Counted from the first letter of the stretch, positions 16,683 to 26,340 are shown. The stretch: 64,000 nucleotides of DNA from Staphylococcus kloosii (GCF_003019255.1 NZ_CP027846.1:744001-808000), one strand, 5' to 3'. Program-made: numbers and translations. The notes: generated by a model from the letters alone, not told the origin.

Positions 16683-18425
16683 ATGAAGTTTTCAATTATT
16701 GTGCCAACATACAACTCAGAAGCGTATATAGAAGAATTAATGAACAGCCTTAAAGATCAAACATACGATAGTAATGACTTTGAAGTCATTGTGGTAGATG
16801 ATTGTTCTTCAGATGATACATTAAAAAAAGTGAAAAAATATAATAAAGATTTAAACCTAACTGTAAAAAAATTAGACACTAACTCTGGTGGACCAGGTAA
16901 ACCTAGAAATACGGCGTTAGCTTTAGCCAAAGGTGAATATGTATTTTTTGTCGACTCTGATGACTATATCAATGTAGATACCTTGCAAGATGTATCTGAC
17001 TTTGTAGATGAAAATAATTCTGACGTTGTTTTAGTAAAAATGGAAGGTGTTAATGGACGTGGTGCGCCACGCTCTATGTTTAAGAGAACAGAAGACGGTT
17101 TAACGTTAGCCCATTCACGCATTGTTTATACGCTAAGTCCTACTAAGTTTTATCGTACTGCTTTATTAAGAGAACATAACATCGATTTTCCAGAAGATTT
17201 AAAGAGTGCGGAAGACCAATTGTTCACGATGAAAGCTTATATTCATGCGGATAATATAGCAACGCTAGCCGATAAATCGTATTATTACGCTACGAAACGT
17301 GAAGGCGAGCATATGAGTTCGGCTTACGTGAAGCCTATAGATTTTTATAAAATCATGACGCTTATCGTAGAAGAAATATTGAATAGTGACTTAGAAGATA
17401 AAAATGAAATCATTGGACACTTTATAACACGACACTTTTCATTTTCGCGTACACGAAATTTCTCACTTAATGTAAAAGCTGACCAAACGGCAGTATGGAT
17501 GGAAGCACTAGGTGATTTCGTGCAAACAGTGCCCAAAGAAGCAGATAAATTTGTAAATGAAGAAATACGACCATTATTATATTATGGTCGCAATAAAGAC
17601 TTTAAACATTATAAAATTGTCGAACAAAGTTACAAAAATGGCGAATTTTTTAATTCAAAATTAGAAGACACTTCGTTAAAAATTCAGTTCGCTGAAAACG
17701 AGCCTTTCTTCTCATTTAAAAATATTTCAAAGCCTGACGTGAAGATGACGCAATTTGATTTTAATGAACAACTGCTTACTATTGAATTACGATTATTAAG
17801 AACGATATTTGATCCGAATCACGCTTCAGCTTCAATGAGAATTAAGTTGTTATCTCGTAATAAGAATGAAGTGATTTATGTTCCAGTATCTGTGAATAAC
17901 CAAAATCGTTTTAAATTTGTTGCCAATCTGGATAATATGATGACGTATTTAACACAAGAAAAAGTGTGGGACGTTATACTTGAAATTTCACTAGGGGAAA
18001 TGACTTTTGATAAACGCATTGGCAGTGATCGTAATGAATATAAATATAAAGCAGAAACTAGTACTATAGCTAAATATGGGGGGAAATATTTCAGATTTAC
18101 GCCGTTTTTCACTAAAAATTACGATAATTTATCGTTCTATGTGACGCCAATTAAAGTTGATGAGATATTCACAGTGGCTACACAAGGTAAGCATAAATTA
18201 GAATTAACATGTAATGAATTCAACTACATTTTAACTGAAGGATTAACTTCTATCGTTATGAAAGATGGATTCACTTATGGTTATTTAACTAAAGTCAGTA
18301 ATGAAGCAGCATTTAAGTATGTGATTGAACTACAAGATAAAGTTAAGGCAAAAATGTTCAAAGGCTCATTTAAATTAGAAGCACCAAATTTAACATTGAA
18401 TTTTAATAAAGGACTATCACTGTAA
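16683..18425 (+). CDS. tarS: Wall teichoic acid beta-GlcNAc transferase TarS
   Basis: 580-residue glycosyltransferase that attaches beta-linked GlcNAc to ribitol-phosphate units of wall teichoic acid in the cytoplasm. The GT2 catalytic domain fills about residues 1–320: FSIIVPTYNSEAYI, VVDDCSSDDT, NSGGPGKPRN, the metal-binding VDSDDY, and LKSAEDQLFTMKAYIHADN; YYYATKREGEHMSSAYV follows. The remaining ~250 residues match the linker and tandem C-terminal beta-sandwich (trimerisation) region of S. aureus TarS (573 residues). In S. aureus this modification supports beta-lactam resistance and phage binding. ATG with RBS TAGGAGTGG. It follows tarL by 136 bases containing a structured element. Confidence 0.92.
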   Translation: MKFSIIVPTYNSEAYIEELMNSLKDQTYDSNDFEVIVVDDCSSDDTLKKVKKYNKDLNLTVKKLDTNSGGPGKPRNTALALAKGEYVFFVDSDDYINVDTLQDVSDFVDENNSDVVLVKMEGVNGRGAPRSMFKRTEDGLTLAHSRIVYTLSPTKFYRTALLREHNIDFPEDLKSAEDQLFTMKAYIHADNIATLADKSYYYATKREGEHMSSAYVKPIDFYKIMTLIVEEILNSDLEDKNEIIGHFITRHFSFSRTRNFSLNVKADQTAVWMEALGDFVQTVPKEADKFVNEEIRPLLYYGRNKDFKHYKIVEQSYKNGEFFNSKLEDTSLKIQFAENEPFFSFKNISKPDVKMTQFDFNEQLLTIELRLLRTIFDPNHASASMRIKLLSRNKNEVIYVPVSVNNQNRFKFVANLDNMMTYLTQEKVWDVILEISLGEMTFDKRIGSDRNEYKYKAETSTIAKYGGKYFRFTPFFTKNYDNLSFYVTPIKVDEIFTVATQGKHKLELTCNEFNYILTEGLTSIVMKDGFTYGYLTKVSNEAAFKYVIELQDKVKAKMFKGSFKLEAPNLTLNFNKGLSL

Positions 18426-18435
18426 GTTAATACAT

Positions 18436-18474
18436 GAGGGTCACTACAACTGTTATGTAGTGACCCTCTTTTTT
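18436..18474 (+). terminator. Terminator after tarS
   Basis: GAGGGTCACTACA / TGTAGTGACCCTC perfect 13-bp stem and T6. Confidence 0.92.
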
Positions 18475-18497
18475 GGTAATACGAAGTGCAATCATAG

Positions 18498-20576
18498 CTA
18501 AAGCTTCAAATAATGTATTGTCCCTTTAGCTAATAGTAAGTCAAGCGTGGCGTTAGGTTCATGTATTTTTACGTAGTCAATTGGACTATTAACTTTATTA
18601 AAATTAAGTAATAACATTTTATCTGTTTTCAAAGTGTCTATAGAAGGCGTGTTAGAAAGAGATTTAGTAAATTGATTTGTTGATGCTTTTAATACACGAT
18701 TGTACACTTGAAAACGTCGCGTGAACTGATGCTTGATTGTTATAAGATGTTGTAATGAATAATTCATAGTATTAGCGCCATCGTAAAATAATAGTTCACT
18801 GGTATTATCTTTAGTCATTAACAAACCTAAGTCATGAAATTGAATCTTTTGCCCCATAAACGGTAGAAGCATGCTATATATGTGAACGAGCGATAGACCG
18901 CTAGTCGATGTATTTAATATTGCAATATCATCATTGTCTTCTAGTAAGAAAGGGAAACCCAATCCTCCTATTTGTTGTGTTAATTCAATTAGAAAATGTG
19001 CGATTTTTACGGTAGTCATTTCTGTATAAGAATTGAAATAACTATTAATATCATTCACAGAAATACGGGTGAATATGAGTAACTTAGCATATTCTTTAAG
19101 GTCTTTGATAAATGACTGTAAAGCTTCACAATCGTTAGTATTGTGTGTCGTGTGAGTTAATTTGTAAATTAATGTAGAGAAATTTTGGTTAATTATATAA
19201 AAGTCTACATTTAAGTCACGCACTAAATTAGTAATGGACGCAAAGTTACTTTGTGGATGATTTATATAATTATCTAATTCAACACCTAAACTAATATTAG
19301 GATAACGATGACGTATAAGTTGTTTTAAATCTTCATGTTGTGTATCTGATAAGTCATCATTATGTATAACCAATTTAATAGCTTGATAATATGAGTAGTA
19401 AGTACAGTCATTAGCTATGATATTTAATAATTGTCGTTCGACTAATTGATAAAATTCTAAAGAATATATCGGCAATACTAAACAACAATCTTTGCTTTTT
19501 AGTTTAGGAAGTATTGCTAATATCAATTTTACATTGAAAGGTGTAAGGTCACTTGATTTCAGTTGTTCTATGTATATATGTGGCTTAGTAAAATGCGTTA
19601 AATTAAAATAAGCGTCTTGAATATGTATTAACTTACTTAACATCGCAATGTCTTTAATGGTGATAAACGTCATGGGTATAGGTAATACTTTAGTGTGCTC
19701 AGACGAGTTTAAATTTAATGTATAAGGTAATGGCGTAGTCGTTTTTTGTTGGTTATGTGTAATCAACTTATAATAATCCTTTGTTATTGAGTTGATGCTT
19801 AAAGAACTTTGACAAATGGACATTTGACTATTGAATTGATGAATATACACTTTAGGAGGGACGCTCAAGTATGTTTTGAAATGTTTAGTAAAGGTGCTTA
19901 AATTCATAAAGCTGTATGTTCTTGCGACGCTTTGTATGCTTTGGTTTGGTGACAACAAATCATATAATGATAGTGCTATTTTTAGACTGATTACATAATT
20001 TTTAAAATGCATGTGTATGATATTTGAAAATAATATGGAAATATAAGATTGTGAAATGAAAAAGTTTTGTGCGACGGTCTTAGTATGTATGTCATCGTTC
20101 AAGTGTTGATTAATATAAGTTAGTATATCATTCAACAATTTATGTTTTGCTGTAAACTGCGGTAAATATTGATGTGGCAAAGTACATTTCGCCTCTTTAA
20201 GTAATAGGGAAATTATGCTGCCAATGTCACCCGTTGAAATTGTTGTATTACTATAATGAATGCATAGATAACGCGTAAGAATGCTATGCAATATATTTGG
20301 ATTATTGAGCGAATCAAAATCGAAATAACAATTTGCAAGTGACGGTTCACGTTCTATAAATAACGTTAAGGGAATTCTCAACTCAATAAGTTCATTAATG
20401 TGGAGATATTGGTAAAGATCACAATTATTAATTATAAGTCCATTTTGAATATTGTGGATGGTGCCATTTAAATTGACTACATTTGTTTCTGCAAGGGGTA
20501 TTAAAATGATGACCTCATTAATGCAACGCTTAAGTGGCGTAGTAACATTATTAAGAATTGAAAGTGTACTCGTCAT
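18498..20576 (-). CDS. Large AraC-family regulator (Rsp/Rbf type)
   Basis: 692-residue transcription regulator. The AraC double helix-turn-helix is internal, near residues 145–250 (LLNDILTYINQHLNDDIHTK, then QSYISILFSN, and NLSTFTKHFKTYLSVPPKVY as the second unit). An N-terminal ~130-residue sensor-like part precedes it, and about 430 residues follow that resemble the glycosidase-like C-terminal half of the staphylococcal regulators Rsp (about 701) and Rbf (about 716), which control surface adhesion, toxins and biofilm. Which of these it matches cannot be settled by eye. RBS GAGG before the ATG. It is convergent with tarS and stands alone. Confidence 0.75.
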   Translation of the reverse strand: MTSTLSILNNVTTPLKRCINEVIILIPLAETNVVNLNGTIHNIQNGLIINNCDLYQYLHINELIELRIPLTLFIEREPSLANCYFDFDSLNNPNILHSILTRYLCIHYSNTTISTGDIGSIISLLLKEAKCTLPHQYLPQFTAKHKLLNDILTYINQHLNDDIHTKTVAQNFFISQSYISILFSNIIHMHFKNYVISLKIALSLYDLLSPNQSIQSVARTYSFMNLSTFTKHFKTYLSVPPKVYIHQFNSQMSICQSSLSINSITKDYYKLITHNQQKTTTPLPYTLNLNSSEHTKVLPIPMTFITIKDIAMLSKLIHIQDAYFNLTHFTKPHIYIEQLKSSDLTPFNVKLILAILPKLKSKDCCLVLPIYSLEFYQLVERQLLNIIANDCTYYSYYQAIKLVIHNDDLSDTQHEDLKQLIRHRYPNISLGVELDNYINHPQSNFASITNLVRDLNVDFYIINQNFSTLIYKLTHTTHNTNDCEALQSFIKDLKEYAKLLIFTRISVNDINSYFNSYTEMTTVKIAHFLIELTQQIGGLGFPFLLEDNDDIAILNTSTSGLSLVHIYSMLLPFMGQKIQFHDLGLLMTKDNTSELLFYDGANTMNYSLQHLITIKHQFTRRFQVYNRVLKASTNQFTKSLSNTPSIDTLKTDKMLLLNFNKVNSPIDYVKIHEPNATLDLLLAKGTIHYLKL

Positions 20577-20923
20577 AATAAAACCTCATATAATTAGTTG
20601 TTTAATTTATTTTAACTGTTACGTTAACAATTATGGAGGCTAATAACTTATTATTAATTAGATAATGTGTAATAGTAATAAAATAAGAGGTCAGTTTTAT
20701 ATATTTTGAAGTAAACATAAATTTTAGTAATAAATATGCATGTAGAATGAATGAATATGGTAGGTCATTATATAATATTAACAATTAGAAATTATGCTAA
20801 CGACGAAACGAACATGCACAAATTGATGGTAACAATTTTGTGTTGTAGCAAATGTATTGTTTCAAATTTTAAATAATGGCTAAATAAATAATAAGTATGT
20901 GTGTTTAAGAGGGGGCCAGTGAT
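20577..20923. other. AT-rich intergenic region between the AraC gene and the HAD gene
   Basis: 347 bases without a supported gene, between divergent genes, so it must hold both promoters. A hairpin CACAAATTG (20817–20825) / CAATTTTGTG (20833–20842) is the only clear structure; it has one bulge and no T-run. Confidence 0.5.
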
Positions 20924-21598
20924 ATGTATAAAGTAATCGTTTTTGATGTATATGGCACAATGTTTGATGTGAATTCAATTAGCAATTATCTTGAACAGTA
21001 TGATGCTGAGCATGCACAAGAAATAGCTAATCTTTGGAGAAAAACGCAATTACACCACGCCGCATTAAGACAAGTGATGCAACGATATATTCGTTATGAT
21101 GAAGTAACAAAAAACGCTTTGCGCTATGCTTTGGATGTTTATGAAGTTAAACATAGTAGAGAAGATATTAATAAATTATTCGATGGTTATTTACATTTAG
21201 ATTATTTTAAAGAAATACCTAAGTCTTTTGTCGAATTAAAAAATAAAAATCTAGAATTGGCTATATTATCTAATGGTAATGATAATATGCTAAGAACTTT
21301 AGTTGATAATTCAGCTATATCAGAACATATCGATGCCATCATGAGTGTTGATGAAGTTAAACAATATAAACCGAGTCCAGCAAGTTATGCACTCGTATTA
21401 AAATATTATCAAGTTAAAAGAAGCGAAATTTTATTTGTTTCATCTAATACGTGGGACGTAAATGGTGCTGCAAACTTTGGCTTTGATACGGCATGGGTTA
21501 ATAGAAATAATGAAATATTTGATGAAAATGGTGCGTCTCCAACGATTACGGTGAATAACCTTAATGAATTAGTAAAATGGTTAGAAATGAGAAAATAA
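20924..21598 (+). CDS. Haloacid dehalogenase type II (HAD superfamily)
   Basis: 224-residue HAD hydrolase of the (S)-2-haloacid dehalogenase type. Motif I is FDVYGTMFDV with nucleophile Asp9, motif II is LSNGND, motif III Lys lies in VKQYKPSPASY, and motif IV is the type-II signature VSSNTWDVNGAANFGFDTAWVNR (given here in two parts: SSNTWDVNGAANFG, then FDTAWVNR). The type-II pattern (SSN-WD) favours dehalogenase-like chemistry, although the physiological substrate in staphylococci is not known. ATG with RBS GAGGGGG. Confidence 0.82.
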   Translation: MYKVIVFDVYGTMFDVNSISNYLEQYDAEHAQEIANLWRKTQLHHAALRQVMQRYIRYDEVTKNALRYALDVYEVKHSREDINKLFDGYLHLDYFKEIPKSFVELKNKNLELAILSNGNDNMLRTLVDNSAISEHIDAIMSVDEVKQYKPSPASYALVLKYYQVKRSEILFVSSNTWDVNGAANFGFDTAWVNRNNEIFDENGASPTITVNNLNELVKWLEMRK

Positions 21599-21599
21599 A

Positions 21600-21656
21600 A
21601 AACCAGTAACATAGCTATCGATATGTACTACCGACTTAATGTACTGGTTAAAATAT
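21600..21656. terminator. Probable bidirectional terminator between convergent genes
   Basis: AACCAGTAACAT and ATGTACTGGTT form an imperfect stem with A-rich left and T/A-rich right flanks, between the HAD gene and the minus-strand acetyltransferase. Confidence 0.6.
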
Positions 21657-21666
21657 AGCGTTTGAA

Positions 21667-22158
21667 TTATTCAGTTAGATCTAATTGATAGAAAGCTAAG
21701 TCTAACCATTGATTAAATTTATAGCCTACATTTGTGATTGTACCTGAATAAGAGAAATTGAATTTTTTATGCAGATGTATACTTTTATCATTTGTGGCAT
21801 CTATTCCAGCTACAATGGTCTTATAGCCTTTAGCTTTTACATCAGTTAACAATTCAGTTAATAATTTTTGTGCAATGCCATTTCCACGATAGTCTTTATC
21901 AACATAAATTGAATGTTCAATTGTATATTGATATGCTGGCCAATCTCTAAATGAACCATAAGTTGCAAACCCGACCGCCTTATTGTCTAATTCATAGACA
22001 AAAATAGGCTCACTATTAGCTGTTTTAGTGTCGAACCATTGGACTCTGTTCTCAAGTGTTTGTGCCTCGTAAGTATATACTGCTGTAGTATTTAATATGG
22101 CATCGTTATATATTTCTAATATGGCAGGTAGATCTTCTTTAGTAGCAAAACGTATCAT
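21667..22158 (-). CDS. GNAT acetyltransferase, phosphinothricin/methionine sulfone acetyltransferase type
   Basis: 163-residue GNAT protein close to the Pat/Bar/MnaT branch. The start IRFATKEDLPAILEIYNDAI, the segment AVYTYEAQTLENRVQWF and GFATYGSFRDWPAYQYTIEH are characteristic of that branch; the acetyl-CoA loop is VDKDYRGNGIAQKLL. Such enzymes N-acetylate phosphinothricin or methionine sulfoximine/sulfone; the native role in staphylococci is unclear. ATG with RBS AAAGGGA on the minus strand. Confidence 0.82.
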   Translation of the reverse strand: MIRFATKEDLPAILEIYNDAILNTTAVYTYEAQTLENRVQWFDTKTANSEPIFVYELDNKAVGFATYGSFRDWPAYQYTIEHSIYVDKDYRGNGIAQKLLTELLTDVKAKGYKTIVAGIDATNDKSIHLHKKFNFSYSGTITNVGYKFNQWLDLAFYQLDLTE

Positions 22159-22325
22159 ACTATCATCCCTTTGTTTTTATTTATTAATTTCTTTTTACAG
22201 GGAATTTATTATAATTGCAAATTAGTGTAAGCACTCTTAACATGTAAATAAACGAATTGTAGCTTAAAAAATTTTCTATATCGTGCTATATTTAATAATA
22301 ACTAAATTGATAAAGGGAGTTATGC

Positions 22326-22919
22326 ATGAAACGATGGACTAACAGAGCCATGACCGTCATAGGGGTTTTGCTAATTTTAGCGGCGATTGCCATTTTTATA
22401 AAGCCTCATATAGAAAATTATCTACAACAGCGTCATGATCAGCAACAAATTACGCAGTACGAAAAAAAGCATACACATCAGTCAAAGGTAACTATACCTA
22501 AAGATAAATCGCAGGCGGCAGGCGTTCTTTCTGTACCTGACGCTAAAATTAAAACGCCAGTATACCCAGGACCAGCGACACCTACACAACTTAATCGTGG
22601 TGTGAGTTTTGCAGAAGACGATGAATCACTCGATGATCAAAATATTGCCATTGCAGGGCATACTTTTACGGATAGAACGCATTACCAATTTACCAATTTA
22701 CCGGCGGCCAAGAAGAATAGTAAAGTTTATTTTAAAGTAGGCAATCAGACAAGAAAATATAAAATAGTAAAAATATACGATGTAAAGCCTTCTGATGTAC
22801 ATGTACTCGATGAACATCAGGGACAAAAAAATCAACTAACACTCATCACTTGTGATAATTATAATAAACAAACAGGTGAATGGGATGATAGAAAAATATT
22901 TATTGCGCAAGCAATTTAA
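22326..22919 (+). CDS. srtA: Sortase A
   Basis: 197-residue class A sortase, the membrane transpeptidase that cleaves LPXTG surface proteins and links them to the peptidoglycan cross-bridge. An N-terminal signal anchor lies at about residues 7–26 (MTVIGVLLILAAIAIF). The catalytic residues are all visible: H112 in IAGHTF, C176 in LTLITC and R189 in WDDRKIF. Length is slightly below S. aureus SrtA (206). ATG with RBS AAAGGGAG. Single gene, ended by a strong terminator shared with nanE. Confidence 0.95.
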   Translation: MKRWTNRAMTVIGVLLILAAIAIFIKPHIENYLQQRHDQQQITQYEKKHTHQSKVTIPKDKSQAAGVLSVPDAKIKTPVYPGPATPTQLNRGVSFAEDDESLDDQNIAIAGHTFTDRTHYQFTNLPAAKKNSKVYFKVGNQTRKYKIVKIYDVKPSDVHVLDEHQGQKNQLTLITCDNYNKQTGEWDDRKIFIAQAI

Positions 22920-22976
22920 AAAGACTAGGACAAAGTAATGGCGTATCCATCGCTTTAATGTCCTAGTCTTTTTTCA
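22919..22976. terminator. Bidirectional terminator between srtA and nanE
   Basis: AAGACTAGGACA (22921–22932) / TGTCCTAGTCTT (22959–22970) perfect stem, with A-run on the left and T-run on the right. Confidence 0.9.
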
Positions 22977-22981
22977 TTTTA

Positions 22982-23647
22982 TTATTTTAGTTCATCAACA
23001 AAACGTTTTGTTATTTCTTTTGGTCTTGTAATTGCTCCGCCAACAACTGTGCAATGAACGCCTAATTCTGTAACTCTCGCAAACATTTCAGGCGTAATAA
23101 CATTACCTTCAGCAATTACTTTCGTATTTACGGTTTCAAGCACTGATTTTAAAAATTCAAAATCATTGTCATAAAGCTTATGACTTTTTGTATATGAAGT
23201 ATAACCTCTTAGCGTAGTACCTATATAGTCAAAGCCTAATTCTTCAGCATATTTTGCTTCTTCGATAGTAGAAATATCTGCCATAATTTCTACGTTTGGT
23301 GCTTCTGTTCTAATATAGTCTACTAATTCAGTTAATGTTTCTTTAGGGCGTTCTTGATCAGTAGCTTCAAGTGCTATAACTTCACATTGGCTTTCAATTA
23401 ATTCATCAACTTCTTTAGACGTCGCTGTGATAAATACTTTTGAATTATCATAGTCTCTTTTAACAATACCAATAACAGGTAAGTCAACTGTGGACTTAAT
23501 TGCACTAATATCTTCTTTCGTGTTTGCTCTAATTCCTACCGCTCCACCTTCGTAAGCAGCTAATGCCATTTTTGACATGATGAAAGACGAATGTAGAGGT
23601 TCGTCCGGTAAAGCTTGGCATGAAACTATAAGTCCCTGAGGTAACAT
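22982..23647 (-). CDS. nanE: N-acetylmannosamine-6-phosphate 2-epimerase NanE
   Basis: 221-residue TIM-barrel epimerase converting ManNAc-6-P to GlcNAc-6-P in sialic acid catabolism. Motifs: GLIVSCQALPDEPLHSS, GAVGIRANTKEDI, VIGIVKRDY, and EGNVITPEM near the C-terminus, with VVGGAITRPKEIT. The start at MLPQG (23647) follows GGAG on the minus strand and matches S. aureus NanE; six codons upstream an ATG has no RBS. Divergent from nanR, with the shared control region carrying a putative NanR operator. Confidence 0.95.
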   Translation of the reverse strand: MLPQGLIVSCQALPDEPLHSSFIMSKMALAAYEGGAVGIRANTKEDISAIKSTVDLPVIGIVKRDYDNSKVFITATSKEVDELIESQCEVIALEATDQERPKETLTELVDYIRTEAPNVEIMADISTIEEAKYAEELGFDYIGTTLRGYTSYTKSHKLYDNDFEFLKSVLETVNTKVIAEGNVITPEMFARVTELGVHCTVVGGAITRPKEITKRFVDELK

Positions 23648-23754
23648 AATATATACACGCTCCATTACATAGAATTTATAAAAATAGTGTTGTGCTTTTT
23701 ACAATAAGTACAATATAACATTAAGAAAATAATAATCAATAGTTTGTCTTATAA

Positions 23755-23769
23755 TGAAAAAGTTTTTCT
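23755..23769. promoter_or_regulatory. Putative NanR operator 1 (nanE/nanR)
   Basis: TGAAAA-AGT-TTTTCT, 14 of 15 positions of the inverted repeat TGAAAA-N3-TTTTCA found at all three nan promoter regions. It overlaps a TATAAT (23750–23755) between nanE and nanR. Confidence 0.5.
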
Positions 23770-23809
23770 TTTATATTACAATATATATAAATTAAAGGGG
23801 GATATCATA

Positions 23810-24616
23810 ATGAAATTTGATAATAGAGTACAACGCTATAAACATTTATTTACAAAGACAGATAAACAAATAGTTGAATATATAAAAAGCAGTGAGTTTG
23901 ACGATACATTCTCAACTATAAATTCATTGGCTCATGCTGTAGGTGCATCACCTGCTACGGTTACAAGGTTTTCTAATAAGTTAAAATATGAAAACTTTCA
24001 AGATATGAAATTTAATTTATTACAAGAGATGACGAATAATGAAATTGAAAACAGCCCATTAATACAAAAAATCCATAATTATCATCAAAACACGATTCAA
24101 CAAACAGGTGAATTTATTTCTGATAGTAGTATTAAGAGTTTTGTAAATCAAATTATGCGTAGTAGACAAATTATATTTGCTGGCATAGGGAGTTCAGGAC
24201 TTTCAGCAACAGAATTTTATTACAGAATAATGCGTATGGGATTAAAAGGAAATGTTTCTACTGATTCGCATCAAATGAAAATATTTGCTTCACTATTAAC
24301 TGCTTCCGATACTTTCGTCGCCATTTCAAATAGTGGTGAAACGGACGAACTGATTACTGCTGCGAATATTGCACATGACAAGGGCGCTTTTGTCGTGGCA
24401 ATTACTAACTACCAAGGTAGCGGATTAACTAAATGTGCAGATTTAGTATTAATTACGACTGATCAATCTAGAACGAATGATAGTCGCTTTGTTAATACAC
24501 AAATAGCGACGTTATTTTTAATCGATATAGTTAGTTATTTATTATTAGATGATGCACATCTGCATAAAATTTATAACAAAACGACAGATGTTATTTTAAG
24601 TGATAAAAATCAATAA
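23810..24616 (+). CDS. nanR: RpiR-family regulator, probable NanR
   Basis: 268-residue RpiR/MurR-family regulator: N-terminal HTH (about 1–75, TINSLAHAVGASPATVTRF) and C-terminal SIS sugar-phosphate-binding domain (IIFAGIGSSGLSATEF, then FVAISNSGETDELI). It most likely represses the nan genes until a phosphorylated amino sugar (ManNAc-6-P or GlcNAc-6-P) binds, as described for NanR of S. aureus. The ATG at 23810 follows AAAGGGGG; an in-frame ATG at 23744 is unsupported. Followed by the PTS gene after 117 bases that include a new promoter. Confidence 0.85.
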   Translation: MKFDNRVQRYKHLFTKTDKQIVEYIKSSEFDDTFSTINSLAHAVGASPATVTRFSNKLKYENFQDMKFNLLQEMTNNEIENSPLIQKIHNYHQNTIQQTGEFISDSSIKSFVNQIMRSRQIIFAGIGSSGLSATEFYYRIMRMGLKGNVSTDSHQMKIFASLLTASDTFVAISNSGETDELITAANIAHDKGAFVVAITNYQGSGLTKCADLVLITTDQSRTNDSRFVNTQIATLFLIDIVSYLLLDDAHLHKIYNKTTDVILSDKNQ

Positions 24617-24651
24617 TACAGAGTGCTTTAATAGAATATGATTATAATAAT

Positions 24652-24666
24652 TGAAAATATTTTTCA
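24652..24666. promoter_or_regulatory. Putative NanR operator 2 (PTS-nagB)
   Basis: TGAAAA-TAT-TTTTCA, perfect arms, 15 bases upstream of the -35 box of the PTS gene. Confidence 0.55.
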
Positions 24667-24681
24667 TATTATAAAAGTATA

Positions 24682-24710
24682 TTGATAATAATTTTTGCTC
24701 GAGCTATATT
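24682..24710 (+). promoter_or_regulatory. SigA-type promoter of the PTS-nagB operon
   Basis: TTGATA (24682–24687), 17-bp spacer, TATATT (24705–24710). Confidence 0.6.
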
Positions 24711-24733
24711 ATAGGTAATCAGGGGGTGGCAGA

Positions 24734-26272
24734 GTGAAAAACATTTTTGAAAAAGCTCAACAATTCGGGAAATCATTTATGTTGCCAATCGCTATTTTAC
24801 CTGCGGCAGGTTTGCTATTAGGTATTGGCGGGGCATTGAGTAATCCTAACACAATAAAAGCCTATCCGATGTTAGATATTGGACTATTACAAAATATATT
24901 TACTTTAATGTCGTCGGCAGGCAATATTGTTTTTCAAAACTTAGCCGTTATATTTGCAGTTGGTGTTGCTATCGGCTTAGCAAAAAGTGATAAAGGAACT
25001 GCTGGTTTGGCTGCGATGTTAGGATTTCTAATCATGAATGCGTCAATGAATGGTTTGCTAAACATAACTGACACGCTAGCTAAAAGTAATTTACCAGAAC
25101 ATGGTCAAAGTATGGTCTTAGGTATTCAAACCGTCGAGACTGGGGTTTTTGGTGGTATTATTACCGGCGTTATGACTGCAAGTCTTCATAATAAATTTCA
25201 TAAAATTGAGTTACCACCATATCTTGGTTTCTTTGGTGGCTCAAGATTTGTGCCAATTGTCACTGCCGTTGCTTCGATAGTATTAGGCGTTGTGATGTTC
25301 TTTATTTGGCCAACTGTTCAACATTGGATCTTTAATGTTGGGGGCTTAGTTAATAAAACGGGGGTAATCGGCACATTTTTCTTTGGATTTATATTACGTT
25401 TATTAGGACCATTTGGTTTGCATCATATTTTTTATCTGCCATTTTGGCAAACTGCACTTGGAGGCAGTATGGAAATTAAAGGTCATCTTGTACAAGGTAC
25501 ACAAAATATTTTCTTTGCACAACTTGGCGATAGTCATGTGACTAAATTTTATTCAGGTGTTTCTCGTTATATGTCAGGCCGTTTTATTACGATGATGTTT
25601 GGTTTATGTGGTGCCGCATTGGCGATTTACCATACTGCTAAACCAGAATATAAAAAAGTAGTAGGCGGACTGATGTTATCAGGTGCACTTACTTCATTCT
25701 TAACTGGTATTACGGAACCATTAGAATTCAGTTTCTTATTCGTTGCGCCAGTATTATATATTATTCATGCATTTTTAGATGGTTTAGCGTTTATGATGGC
25801 CGACATTTTTAACATTACGATTGGCCAAACGTTCAGTGGTGGATTTATCGACTTTCTATTATTTGGTGTTTTACAAGGCAACAGTAAAACAAACTATTTA
25901 TTAGTAATACCTATTGGCATAATTTGGTTTATACTCTATTACGTTATTTTTAGAGTATTGATTGTGAAGTTGAATTTGAACACACCAGGTAGAGAAGAAA
26001 AAGCTGCAGTACAACAAGTTGATGCTACAGAACGTGCAAGAACAATTGTCGAAGGTTTAGGCGGCAAAGAAAATATCGAAGTCGTTGATTGCTGTGCGAC
26101 ACGCTTAAGAGTCACATTAAAAAGCAATGATGTCGTAGATAAAGAAAAACTTGAATCTACTGATGCAAGAGGTGTAGTACAAAAAGGGAATGGTGTACAA
26201 GTAATCTATGGACCTCATGTAACAGTTATCAAAAATGAAGTCGAAGAATTACTAGAGCAAAATAATCAATAA
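24734..26272 (+). CDS. Glucose/N-acetylglucosamine-family PTS EIICB
   Basis: 512-residue PTS permease with a IIC domain (about 1–410; GLHHIFYLPFW, GITEPLEFSFLFVAP) and a IIB domain whose phospho-site is Cys454 in CATRLRVTL. There is no IIA domain, so it must borrow EIIA, for example from PtsG. Location between nanR and nagB, with a putative NanR operator, argues that it brings in an amino sugar (GlcNAc, ManNAc or glucosamine) rather than glucose. GTG start with RBS AGGGGGTGG. Forms an operon with nagB. Confidence 0.85.
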   Translation: MKNIFEKAQQFGKSFMLPIAILPAAGLLLGIGGALSNPNTIKAYPMLDIGLLQNIFTLMSSAGNIVFQNLAVIFAVGVAIGLAKSDKGTAGLAAMLGFLIMNASMNGLLNITDTLAKSNLPEHGQSMVLGIQTVETGVFGGIITGVMTASLHNKFHKIELPPYLGFFGGSRFVPIVTAVASIVLGVVMFFIWPTVQHWIFNVGGLVNKTGVIGTFFFGFILRLLGPFGLHHIFYLPFWQTALGGSMEIKGHLVQGTQNIFFAQLGDSHVTKFYSGVSRYMSGRFITMMFGLCGAALAIYHTAKPEYKKVVGGLMLSGALTSFLTGITEPLEFSFLFVAPVLYIIHAFLDGLAFMMADIFNITIGQTFSGGFIDFLLFGVLQGNSKTNYLLVIPIGIIWFILYYVIFRVLIVKLNLNTPGREEKAAVQQVDATERARTIVEGLGGKENIEVVDCCATRLRVTLKSNDVVDKEKLESTDARGVVQKGNGVQVIYGPHVTVIKNEVEELLEQNNQ

Positions 26273-26340
26273 TTAATATAAAGAAGTATAGTATAGATAA
26301 TGTATAAGACATGAAGCTATATAAAATGGGTGGTATAAAT

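Noticed and set aside
20602..20784. 60-codon minus-strand frame between the AraC and HAD genes
   Set aside because: AT-rich, low-complexity hydrophobic sequence, no RBS, overlaps the expected AraC promoter.
22225..22245. cre-like TGTAAGCACTCTTA before srtA
   Set aside because: Lacks the central CG of the cre consensus, so not counted.
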